Of a DNA stretch of 21,397 bases, positions 9,806-17,226 are shown one piece after another (within the stretch, counting starts at the first letter, position 1; the number at the start of each line of letters is the position of its first letter). The DNA comes from Deltaproteobacteria bacterium (GTDB taxonomy: Bacteria; Myxococcota_A; UBA796; GCA-2862545), in assembly GCA_019307545.1 (NCBI GenBank), contig JAFDJI010000052.1, positions 1 to 21,397 on the forward strand. Direction: 5' to 3'. The notes beneath the pieces were generated by a model, which saw only the letters and a program-made list of their open reading frames with translations, had not been told where the DNA came from and searched no databases. The position numbers and the translations under genes are program-made.

Positions 9806-10417
9806 GTGAACCGCAAGAACCTCATCTTCCTCGCCGTCGTGCTGGTCATCATTGCGATGGACCAATCCACGAAGTGGTGGGTGGAGACCAATCTCGCCTT
9901 TCGGACCGATGACCTGGAGATCATCCCGGGGTTCTTCTCCCTCGTGCACGCACAGAATAGGGGCGCCGCGTTGGGCATCCTGCGGAACTTCGAATTCCGC
10001 ATCTTTCTCTTCATCGGGTTCACCATCGTGGCGGTCGTGATCATCGTAAACATGCAGCGGCAACTGGAGCCCAAGCTGCGGTTCCTGCCCACGGTTCTGG
10101 GGTTGATCTGCGGCGGCGCGCTCGGGAACGGGATCGACCGGGTGACCCAGGGTTGGGTGACCGACTTCCTCCGGGTCTACACCGAGCATCCCGGAACCAG
10201 TGAGTTCCTCATCAGTTGGTTCGGCACCGCCGAGTACCCGAGCTTCAACGTGGCCGACAGCGCCCTGGTGGTGGGGGTGGGCCTGTTCATCGTCCACTAC
10301 CTGTTCCTGGATGAGGGCGAGCTGGATTCGAAGAAGCCGAAGGACGTGGCGACCGCCACCCCCGGTCCGGGGGAGGGCCCCACCGACCCGGGCACCGACC
10401 ACCAGAAGACCGCCTGA
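9806..10417 (+). CDS. lspA: Lipoprotein signal peptidase (signal peptidase II)
   Basis: This inner-membrane aspartyl peptidase cleaves the signal peptide from diacylglyceryl-modified prolipoproteins. GTG 9806 is chosen because AGGAG lies five bases upstream; it gives a 203-residue protein starting MNRKNLIFLAVVLVIIAMDQ. The family's blocks are all visible: DQSTKWWVE (19-27), AQNRGAALGIL (49-59), GGALGNGIDRVTQGWVTDF (103-121) and SFNVADSAL (146-154). The catalytic aspartates should be Asp120 (in VTDF) and Asp151 (in FNVAD). Four membrane helices fit the hydrophobic pattern. Between the two aspartates is a somewhat long loop, and the C-terminal tail (about 170-203) is polar and Pro/Gly-rich. Both are tolerated in the family. 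It sits 16 nt upstream of two lgt paralogs, which act one step earlier in the same pathway. Confidence 0.95.
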   Translation: MNRKNLIFLAVVLVIIAMDQSTKWWVETNLAFRTDDLEIIPGFFSLVHAQNRGAALGILRNFEFRIFLFIGFTIVAVVIIVNMQRQLEPKLRFLPTVLGLICGGALGNGIDRVTQGWVTDFLRVYTEHPGTSEFLISWFGTAEYPSFNVADSALVVGVGLFIVHYLFLDEGELDSKKPKDVATATPGPGEGPTDPGTDHQKTA

Positions 10418-10433
10418 AGCGCTTCTCACCGGC

Positions 10434-11237
10434 ATGCACCCCTGGCTGCTCCACACCGACGTCTTTCGCCTCCCGACGTACTTCACCTGCCTGATGATCG
10501 GGATGGCGCTCGCCTCGGGCGTGCTCCGTCGCGAGGCCCTGCGGGGCGGGCTCGACCACCGGGAGGTGATGAACGCCGCTCTCCTGGCACTGCCTGCGGC
10601 CCTGGCGGGCGCGCGGGTGATGCACGTGTTGGTGGAGGCTCCCGCGTACTACTGGTCCCATCCGCTGCAGGTGCTGTCCCCGATGGGCGGGTGGGTCTTC
10701 TACGGGGGTGCCCTGGGCGGCGTCCTCGCGGTCGCCGGATGGGCCCGATGGCGAGGGCTGGACCCCTGGCAGCTGCTGGACGTGTTCTCGGTGGCAACGG
10801 CCTTCGGGCTCGTGTTCGGCCGCATCGGCTGCCTGGGTGGTGGATGCTGCTATGGACGCGTCGCCGATTGGCCCTTCGGGGTCGTGGTCCCCTGGGCGGT
10901 GCGGTACTACCGGCGAGGCCAGATCCCGGAGGATCTGCTCTCCGTCCCCCTTCACCCCACACCCCTGTACGCGGTCGCAATCGCCCTGGCCCTGTTCGTG
11001 TTCCTGTCGTTCCTGCGCGGAAGACAGCGGTTCGGGGGGGAGGTGCTGCTCGCATTCCTGGTGCTCTACGGTCTGGGCCGCTCGGCGGCGGAGCTGTTCC
11101 GCGCGGACGTGGAGCGGGGATTGTTCTTCGGCGGTCTGGTGAGCACCTCGCAGCTCCTCGGCCTCACCACGGCAGCCGTGGCCGCCGCAACCTGGTGGAT
11201 CTGGGCACGTAGATGCACCCCATCCTCTTCCACATAG
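10434..11237 (+). CDS. lgt: Prolipoprotein diacylglyceryl transferase, copy 1
   Basis: Lgt moves the diacylglyceryl group of phosphatidylglycerol onto the lipobox cysteine of prolipoproteins, in the inner membrane. This 267-residue protein has about seven hydrophobic helices. Its signature is FGRIGCLGGGCCYGR (128-142), the Cys-rich form of the Lgt motif, preceded by GGWVFYGGALGG (85-96), where E. coli Lgt has a His. HPTPLY (174-179) and FLVLYGLGRSAAELFRADV follow; Arg216 and Glu220 match the conserved late Arg/Glu pair. The ATG at 10434 is 16 nt after the lspA stop and has only a weak ribosome-binding site, so coupling to lspA is likely. The last 25 nt overlap the start of the second lgt gene. 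Family membership is clear. Which copy does the housekeeping work is not. Confidence 0.9.
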   Translation: MHPWLLHTDVFRLPTYFTCLMIGMALASGVLRREALRGGLDHREVMNAALLALPAALAGARVMHVLVEAPAYYWSHPLQVLSPMGGWVFYGGALGGVLAVAGWARWRGLDPWQLLDVFSVATAFGLVFGRIGCLGGGCCYGRVADWPFGVVVPWAVRYYRRGQIPEDLLSVPLHPTPLYAVAIALALFVFLSFLRGRQRFGGEVLLAFLVLYGLGRSAAELFRADVERGLFFGGLVSTSQLLGLTTAAVAAATWWIWARRCTPSSST

Positions 11238-12007
11238 GCGACATCCCCGTCTTCATCTACGGCGTCCAGGGGGCGCTGGGGTTCATCGTGGTGACGTTGC
11301 TCATCCTGCGGCGGTCGAGAGCCCTGTTCCTCAACCGGGACAAGGTGGTCGACGTGATCTTCTGGACCTCGATCACGGCGGTGGTGGGAGCCCGAGCGGT
11401 GTTCGTGTACCAGAACCTGGACGCCTTGCAGGGGGTGGGGGACTGGGTCAACATCCGCGCCGGCGGCCTGGTGTTCTATGGCGCGCTTCTCACGGGGCTG
11501 CCGGTAGGAGCCCTCCTCGTCTGGCGTCACAGGCTCCCGTTCTACGCATTCACCGACGTAGTGGCGACCGCACTGCCCATCAGCCACGCGATCTCCCGGC
11601 TGGGCTGCCTCGCGGCAGGGTGCTGCTATGGCACGCCCTCCGTCCTCCCCTGGGCGGTGACCTACAGCCACCCCCTCACCGATGCACCCCACGGCGTGTC
11701 CTTGCACCCGACCCAGCTCTACGCGGCCCTGTACCTGTTCGCCATCGGGGCCGCGTGCAACTGGTTCTACAACCGGAAGTCCTTCGATGGGCAGGTGATG
11801 TGGCTCTACCTGGTGCTGTACGCAGTGGCGCGGTCCCTGAACGAGGTGGTCCGCGGCGACGTGGAGCGGGGTTGGTTTCTGGAGGACTGGCTCGGGCAGA
11901 CCCTCACGACCTCCCAGGGCCTCTCGATCCTGCTCGCGTGTGCGGCATTGGGGGTGTTCTGGTGGGGCGCGCGACGGGCAAAGGCTGCGCGCTCCGCGAA
12001 GAAATGA
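11213..12007 (+). CDS. lgt: Prolipoprotein diacylglyceryl transferase, copy 2
   Basis: This second, diverged Lgt-family protein has 264 residues and begins inside the 3' end of copy 1 (25-nt overlap). It shows the same order of motifs: AGGLVFYGALLTG (83-95), ISRLGCLAAGCCYG (127-140), LHPTQLYAALY (164-174) and LVLYAVARSLNEVVRGDVERG, with Arg207 and Glu211 as the conserved pair. The usual GRxGC is SRxGC here, so the first Gly is replaced, but the key Arg129 is kept. Both copies look intact and membrane-embedded. They are distant enough to be old paralogs rather than a recent duplication. It is convergent with comEC, 47 nt away. Possible roles are activity on a lipoprotein subset, another lipid donor, or a different acyl-transfer step; none can be chosen from sequence. 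Confidence 0.88.
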   Translation: MHPILFHIGDIPVFIYGVQGALGFIVVTLLILRRSRALFLNRDKVVDVIFWTSITAVVGARAVFVYQNLDALQGVGDWVNIRAGGLVFYGALLTGLPVGALLVWRHRLPFYAFTDVVATALPISHAISRLGCLAAGCCYGTPSVLPWAVTYSHPLTDAPHGVSLHPTQLYAALYLFAIGAACNWFYNRKSFDGQVMWLYLVLYAVARSLNEVVRGDVERGWFLEDWLGQTLTTSQGLSILLACAALGVFWWGARRAKAARSAKK

Positions 12008-12054
12008 CCGGATAGACGACCACGCCCGAAGTGGCAATTCGATCAGGCTTGTCT

Positions 12055-14220
12055 TCACGGGCCCGAAGGACCCGGACCTCCGCCGGCCCCCCCGGACAGG
12101 TCCCAGGCTCCCGCGCTGCGCCACCCCGCTCCGGGGCGCCACGATCGGACCTCGGCGCGGTCGTCGCGGAGGTGGACCCGCACCGTCCCATCGTGATCGG
12201 TGCGGAACAGGGCCACGCCCAGCATTCGGTAGCGCTCGAGCACCTCCGGATGGGGATGGCCGAAGGGGTTCGCGCGGCCGGCGGAGATCACCCCGATCCT
12301 CGGCGCACCAGCCCGAAGCACCGCGTCATGGGAAAGCGCTCGGCTACCGTGGCGGGGCACCAGGAGCACGGCGGGTGGGGAAGCGGGCAACCGGAGGCCC
12401 TCCCCCTCCGCCCGCAGATCTCCCGGGAACAGGACCCACGCCCGACCGGTACCCGCGGTGACTGCCAACGAGCCGCCGCACGGTTCGGGCTGGCGGATGA
12501 TCGGGATGCCCCGGCGCCCGGCGACCTCCTCCAACTCCGGGATCTCCCGACCCGCGGGGAGCCAGAGTTGGTCCACCTCCAGCTCCTCCAAAACGGGGAC
12601 CAGTCCGCCGGTGTGGTCGATCGCCAGGTCGGTGGCCACCACCACGTCGAGGTCCCGGACCCCCTGGCGCCGCAACCACTTCAGCACCCGTCGCCCCGGC
12701 CGACCGCCGTCCACCAGCCATCGGCGCCCATCGGCGTGCTCCACCAGAACCGCCTGCCCCTGCCCCACATCGAGCACGGTGACCACCAGGCCCCGGTGCA
12801 CCTGCACCCGTAGGCCAAGCGCCACCATCAGCACCCCCATACACAGCCCCGGACGCCGGGGCACGAGCAGCAGGGCGCACAGCAGCAACGCCCCCATCGG
12901 CCCCACGGCAGGGGTCCAGGGCGAAACGGCCAGCAACCCCAGCACCGCGCACAGCGTCGAAAACAGCAGGTCGGCCACCCAGAGGGCTGGAACGGCGAGG
13001 AACTCGGGGCCGAACCCGGCGACGGCAGCGCAAGGCAGGATGCCCAGGGCCACCGCGGGCATCGCGAACAGGTTGGCCACCGGTGACAAGGGTGCCACCT
13101 CCTGGAACCACCACGCCGCGGCCGGCAGGGTGCCCACCGTCGCGCCCACCGTGGCCGCGGCGGTGCCGACAGCCCAGGTCACCGGTCGGGGGGTGTCCGG
13201 GGGAAGGTACGCCAGCAACCGTGGGGTCACCTGCACCATCCCGACGATGGCCCCGTAGGAGAGCTGGAAACCAGGGCTGGCGATGGCCGCGGGGTCCACC
13301 GCAAGCTGCATTGCGGCCACCACAGCCAGCAGGTGCAACGGGGCCGGCTTGCGACCGAGGACCCGCGCCAAACAGAGCAGCAGCAGCAACCCAGCGGCCC
13401 GCTGTGCGCTGTGCGGAGCCCCCACGAACACCGCGTAGCCCACCCCCACGATCGCGCCGACGATCCACGCCGGCGCCTCGGAGAATCCCTCCGGGCGAAG
13501 CACGGCCCCCGCTCGGAGCAACACCCGCACCCCCAGCGCCGCGGCAAGCGCCACCAAGCCCACGTGAAACCCCGAGATCGCCAACAGGTGGGCGGTCCCG
13601 GTGCGGCGCAGGAGCAGCCAGGTGGCGGGGTCCACCCCGGAACGATCCCCGGTCACCAGCGCGCGGAAGACCCCTCCATGACGCGCTCGAGAGAAGCGAT
13701 CGGCAGCCCGGGACCGGCCCCCCAACCTCGCCCACCGCGCTGCCCGCACCTCGGTGAAGATACGGCTGCGCGTCGCTCCACGAACCGGGTCGGGCTCTCC
13801 CGGCAACACGGATCCGCCCACCGGGCGCGCACGCCCGGTCACCAGCACGGGTGTGCCCGGGGACGGCGCACGACCCGGAAACCGGACCCGCACCCGACCG
13901 GAGGTGTCGTGCCACCCCTCTCCGGCCCGGGCCCACCGGGACACGCTCACGTCTGCCGTCGAGCCCACCGAGGCCCCCACGACCACGCCCCCCACCGCGA
14001 CCGGGCCCCTCAGCTCCGGCCCGCCGGGCATGGCTGCCACGGCCAACACCCCCAGGGCCAGCCCGGCAACGAGGGGCAGAACGGTGCCCGACCGACACGC
14101 CGCTCCACAGATCCCCGCGAACACGGCCAACAACAACCACGGCAAGGGTTGGCCCCCCACCCAAGGTGCCAGTGCCACCCCGAGAACCATCCCAACCGAG
14201 ACCAGGCCCAAGAGACCCAT
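12055..14220 (-). CDS. comEC: ComEC/Rec2 family DNA-uptake channel with degenerate metallo-beta-lactamase domain
   Basis: ComEC is the inner-membrane channel that carries single-stranded DNA into the cytoplasm during transformation. ATG 14220 has GGGGG four bases upstream. The frame is open to TTG 14247, but there GGAGA almost abuts the start, so ATG is preferred, giving 721 residues. N-terminal helices are followed by an OB-like soluble stretch (about 70-165). Next comes the Competence domain with TGTAHLLAISGFHVGL (207-222), many membrane helices to about 470, and a C-terminal metallo-beta-lactamase domain from VLDVGQGQAVLVE (482-494). In that domain the usual THxDxDHxGG reads ATDLAIDHTGG (529-539), losing the first His and the middle ligand. 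The usual PHHGS reads PRHGS (622-626). FPGD (Asp601), DHTGG and GHPHP are kept. The channel therefore looks complete, but nuclease activity is doubtful. The C-terminus is Gly/Pro-rich. Confidence 0.9.
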   Translation of the reverse strand: MGLLGLVSVGMVLGVALAPWVGGQPLPWLLLAVFAGICGAACRSGTVLPLVAGLALGVLAVAAMPGGPELRGPVAVGGVVVGASVGSTADVSVSRWARAGEGWHDTSGRVRVRFPGRAPSPGTPVLVTGRARPVGGSVLPGEPDPVRGATRSRIFTEVRAARWARLGGRSRAADRFSRARHGGVFRALVTGDRSGVDPATWLLLRRTGTAHLLAISGFHVGLVALAAALGVRVLLRAGAVLRPEGFSEAPAWIVGAIVGVGYAVFVGAPHSAQRAAGLLLLLCLARVLGRKPAPLHLLAVVAAMQLAVDPAAIASPGFQLSYGAIVGMVQVTPRLLAYLPPDTPRPVTWAVGTAAATVGATVGTLPAAAWWFQEVAPLSPVANLFAMPAVALGILPCAAVAGFGPEFLAVPALWVADLLFSTLCAVLGLLAVSPWTPAVGPMGALLLCALLLVPRRPGLCMGVLMVALGLRVQVHRGLVVTVLDVGQGQAVLVEHADGRRWLVDGGRPGRRVLKWLRRQGVRDLDVVVATDLAIDHTGGLVPVLEELEVDQLWLPAGREIPELEEVAGRRGIPIIRQPEPCGGSLAVTAGTGRAWVLFPGDLRAEGEGLRLPASPPAVLLVPRHGSRALSHDAVLRAGAPRIGVISAGRANPFGHPHPEVLERYRMLGVALFRTDHDGTVRVHLRDDRAEVRSWRPGAGWRSAGAWDLSGGAGGGPGPSGP

Positions 14221-14405
14221 CCGACCCCCAGGCCAGACCCCTTTCAATCTCCGTGCCGACCCTCACGCCCCGTCCCGGATCCCCCTCCAGCCGCATCGAC
14301 CGGACCGGGGACCGGACCTGGGTGACGGCTGGACGTCCGTCGCCCCGAGCGGCCTCAGGGGATACCCTGCGCACTGTCCCCGGCCCCAAGAGGACCGCCG
14401 TCGAT

Positions 14406-14441
14406 CTGTTTCGACACCGGTCGGACCTCCGTCGACAACAG
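14406..14441 (+). promoter_or_regulatory. Inverted repeat in the leader of the YkgJ-like cluster
   Basis: CTGTTTCGAC (14406-14415) pairs with GTCGACAACAG (14431-14441) over ten base pairs with one bulged C. A 15-nt loop holds a smaller GGT/ACC pairing. The right arm ends at the first G of the GGAG (14441-14444) that serves the next start codon, so the structure in RNA would touch the ribosome-binding site. As DNA it could also be an operator. Which of these, if either, is not decidable from sequence. Confidence 0.35.
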
Positions 14442-14450
14442 GAGCGCGGA

Positions 14451-15422
14451 ATGCCCAGCCAGACCATCGAGATCCTCTCGGAGCCACGACACGTGTGCAA
14501 GGCGTGCGGCGGAAGCTGTCAGGGCAACATCGTGCGGCTCCTGGACGACGCCGAGGAGGCCCGCATTCGCGAGGCTGCCGAGACCTTGGGGGTGGAAGAC
14601 GCCATCGCGGACGGCCACCTTCGAATGGAGGGTGGCAAGTGTGTCTTCCTCGCGGCGGACAACCTGTGCGATATCCACCGCGCCCTCGGCGCCACCACCA
14701 AGCCGGTGGTGTGCCAGCAGTACCCGATGATCGCCGTGCGCGTGGAGGACAAGCTCCGTGTCGGCCTGGACCCGGGCTGCTACACCTCCATCCAGACGTG
14801 GCGTGATGGGCCGCTGGTGCCCGAGTCGAAGCTGGTGGCCTCCAAGGTGACGCTGCCGGAAGACCAGTGTCCGGTGGAAGAGGGGTTGCTCGACCTGTGC
14901 AGCATCGAGGGGGTGACCGTGGCCCGGGTGGTGACCGCCCTCACCGGAGAACAGCCTCCCGAGGACAGCGCCGGCCTTCCGCCCGCCTTCGCCAAGCGCC
15001 TGGTGATCCGACTTCAAGCGGCCGCGCTCCAGCCACTGCTCGATCTACCCGACACCGCGCCCCTGATCCGGCACACCCTCACCCCGGTCGTTTCCGCCAT
15101 CGCGGAATGGAATCCGGAGGACCCGCCCTCCTGGCCCGCCCTCGGCCCGGAGGAGGAGGCCTATGCCATTGGCGCAATGCGGCGGATGCTCTACCTTCGG
15201 CTCGCGCACGGCATCCCGATCGTCACCGGGGTGGCCCTCATCGCAGTGGTGGGCGTGATCACCTGTGCCTGGGCCACCCGGGACCCGCACACCTTCGGCG
15301 CGGCCCTCGCTGCGTGGTGTCGGGCCATGCGTGCACCCGCCTTCTGGCGGGAGATCACCCCGGACCCGGTGCGCATGACCTGGCTCGCGCGGGGGAGGAC
15401 CCCCGAGAACCTCGAGGGCTGA
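14451..15422 (+). CDS. YkgJ/FliB-like cysteine-cluster protein, paralog 1 (intact)
   Basis: This 323-residue protein starts at ATG with GGAG six bases upstream. The N-terminal third is a YkgJ-type (PF03692-like) cysteine cluster: Cys16-x2-Cys19-x3-Cys23 followed by QG, then KCVFLAADNLCDIH (Cys64, Cys73), VVCQQYP (Cys88) and LDPGCY (Cys110). Family members bind zinc or iron; flagellin lysine methylase FliB, which shares this cysteine arrangement, uses a [4Fe-4S] cluster. A helical middle leads to a C-terminal domain with WPALGPEEEAYAIGAMRRML, then a hydrophobic stretch (about 255-275). This resembles the FliB C-terminal part in pattern only. The function is therefore open: metal-binding enzyme, possibly a methyltransferase-like protein. 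It is the first of three tandem paralogs in one operon, divergent from comEC. It is the only copy without a frame break. Confidence 0.85.
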   Translation: MPSQTIEILSEPRHVCKACGGSCQGNIVRLLDDAEEARIREAAETLGVEDAIADGHLRMEGGKCVFLAADNLCDIHRALGATTKPVVCQQYPMIAVRVEDKLRVGLDPGCYTSIQTWRDGPLVPESKLVASKVTLPEDQCPVEEGLLDLCSIEGVTVARVVTALTGEQPPEDSAGLPPAFAKRLVIRLQAAALQPLLDLPDTAPLIRHTLTPVVSAIAEWNPEDPPSWPALGPEEEAYAIGAMRRMLYLRLAHGIPIVTGVALIAVVGVITCAWATRDPHTFGAALAAWCRAMRAPAFWREITPDPVRMTWLARGRTPENLEG

Positions 15423-15424
15423 CG

Positions 15425-16377
15425 ATGCACGACCCCGTTCAGACCCTCCACCCCCTCCGGTTCCAGTGCGTGGCATGCGGGGCCTGCTGCCAGGGCGTAC
15501 GGGCGGAGTTGGAGGACGCCGAGGAAGCGGCCAGGATCCGACGCATCGCCGAGGAGATGGGGGTCGATGAGCCCATCGTGGACGGCTTCCTGCGCCAGGA
15601 GAACGGGATGTGCCCCTTCCTGGCGGCGGATGGCCGGTGCGGCATCCACGCCCGCTATGGCGGCGAGGCCAAGCCACTGGTCTGCCAGCAGTTCCCCTAC
15701 GTTGTGCTCGACACCGAGTCGGGCATGCGAGCGGGCGTGGACCCGACACCCTGGCGACCTGGCACACCGCTCCGCCCTACGCCAACGAAGTGGGAGAATC
15801 CCGCCGGTCGCACCTCGATCTCGACAGCCAGCGCGTGGAGGCCGCCGTCATCGCCCGGTGCAGCGCGGAGGGCGCGACGGTTGCCAGCGTCCTGGGAATG
15901 CTGTGCAGTTCGCCGCAATGCGCTCCCGACCTCCCGCCCGGCTTTGCATCCCGCCTGGCGGTGCGCCTGAAGCGCATGCACCTGGAGATCCTCCTCCAAG
16001 CGCGAGACCTCGGGCCCGCCCAGCGCGACGCCCTCGCGCCCCTGTTGGACCTGGTCGAGGACCTCGACCCGAACAGCACGCCCCCATGGCCGGCCCTGGC
16101 CCCCAACGAGGACGCCTTCGCGGTGGAGGTCACCCGCCGCATGGTGTTCCTCCGGTTGGTGACCCGGGTACCCATCATTCAGGGGGTGGCCCTGCTGGTG
16201 CTGAGTGGCGCGGTGGCCCTGGGTTGGGCGTGCCCCGAGCCGGAACGGTTTGGACCCGCCATCGCCTCTTGGAGCCGGCTGATCCGGGCGGGGTCCTTCT
16301 GGCAGTCCCTCACCCCCTCCCCGAGGGACATGCAGTGGCTCGCAACCGGCGACGGCACGGTGTTTCCAGGTGCCTGA
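15425..16377 (+). pseudogene. YkgJ/FliB-like cysteine-cluster protein, paralog 2, frameshifted by a small deletion
   Basis: ATG 15425 lies two bases after paralog 1 stops, with GAGG eight bases upstream inside that gene's end. The first 107 residues carry the cysteine cluster: Cys15-x2-Cys18-x2-Cys21-Cys22, GMCPFLAADGRCGIH (Cys63, Cys72) and LVCQQFP (Cys87). After AGVDP at 15745 the frame changes and continues as DTLATWHTAP through a complete C-terminal domain to a TGA at 16375-16377. Against paralogs 1 and 3, which read DPGCYTSIQTW and DPACSSAWRTW here, the segment is about 10 nt short. The loss removes the conserved last cysteine and shifts the frame. Read in one frame, the product would end after a short unrelated tail. 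The C-terminal domain (FAVEVTRRMVFLRLVTRVP, then a hydrophobic run) is otherwise well kept, so the lesion is recent or an assembly error. Confidence 0.8.
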
Positions 16378-17220
16378 GACACCGCGGATGATCGTCCTCG
16401 ACGAACCGCGTCATCGGTGTCTGTGTTCGGGCACCTGCTGCCAGGGCCTCTACGTGGAGGTGGGGGATGAAGCGCGCGCCCGGATCGAGGACATCGCCGC
16501 GCAGCTGGGGGTCGACACACCCATCGTGGAGGGAGGGGTGCGCTTCGACAACGGCCAGTGCGTCTTTCTTGGGGATGACCTGTTGTGCAACATCCACCGC
16601 GAACACGGAGGAGAGGCGAAGCCGCTCACCTGCCAACAGTTCCCCTTCGTCGCAATCGAGACCGAGACCGAACACCGAGCTGGCATCGACCCGGCCTGCT
16701 CCAGTGCCTGGCGTACCTGGCGTAATGGGCCGCGGCTGGTCCCCGAGCAACTCCACACCCGGTTGCGAACCCTGAACCCGCCCGAGCAACACGCTGAGCG
16801 CGCCATCATCTCCGCGGCGTCCCAACCGGGGATGACGGTCGCCGGCCTGCTGCACCTGATCTGACCGGGCATGCCCTCCGCGCTCACCTGGGCGGAGTGG
16901 CACGTGCCGTGGAGGGACTGGATCCGAACGCCCCCCCCGAATGGCCCGTGCTCGACCCGGAATGGGACGCGTTCGCGGTGGAGGTGACCCGCCGGATGCT
17001 GTTCCTGCGCCTCGCCCCGCTCATCCCGTCGGTAATGGGAGTGGCCCTCCTCACCCTGGGCGGCACCCTGGCATGCGCATGGGCCAACGCCGACCCGGAA
17101 CACTTCGGCCCCGCCCTGGCCGGCTGGGCCCGCGCCATCCGCTTCCGCGCAGTGTGGCAGGCGATCACCCCCGACGCGGAGACCATGCGCTGGCTCGCCA
17201 CCGGCCAGCCCGCCAGCTGA
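16370..17220 (+). pseudogene. YkgJ/FliB-like cysteine-cluster protein, paralog 3, internal deletion with frameshift
   Basis: The likely start is GTG 16370, overlapping the end of paralog 2 by 8 nt; ATG 16388 is the alternative, and neither has a strong ribosome-binding site. The cluster reads Cys17-x-Cys19-x3-Cys23-Cys24, GQCVFLGDDLLCNIH (Cys64, Cys73), LTCQQFP (Cys88) and IDPAC (Cys110). The frame stops at 16862-16864 after MTVAGLLHLI. The C-terminal domain resumes in another frame (HALRAHLGGVARAVEGLDPN onward) and ends at 17220. The paralogs have about 37 more residues at this point, covering the LPPxFAxRLxxRL helix region, so about 112 nt seem to be missing. The total length, 2 modulo 3, agrees. 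The C-terminal part is close to paralog 2 (FAVEVTRRM is identical in both). As given, only the cysteine-cluster half could be made. Confidence 0.8.
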
Positions 17221-17226
17221 CGCCGG

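Noticed and set aside
8678..10486. 602-codon open frame on the minus strand
   Set aside because: It crosses the unknown-family gene and lspA antisense. The lspA motifs settle the coding strand.
12008..12054. Terminator between lgt copy 2 and comEC
   Set aside because: Only a four-base CCAC/GTGG stem is visible, with no T-run.
12344..14500. 718-codon open frame overlapping comEC on the same strand
   Set aside because: Gly/Arg-rich shifted-frame translation; the comEC frame carries all recognisable motifs.
16884..17226. Run-on of the lipoprotein frame antisense through paralog 3 as a real C-terminus
   Set aside because: The translation becomes Arg/Ser-rich nonsense, while another frame ends neatly before the convergent gene.
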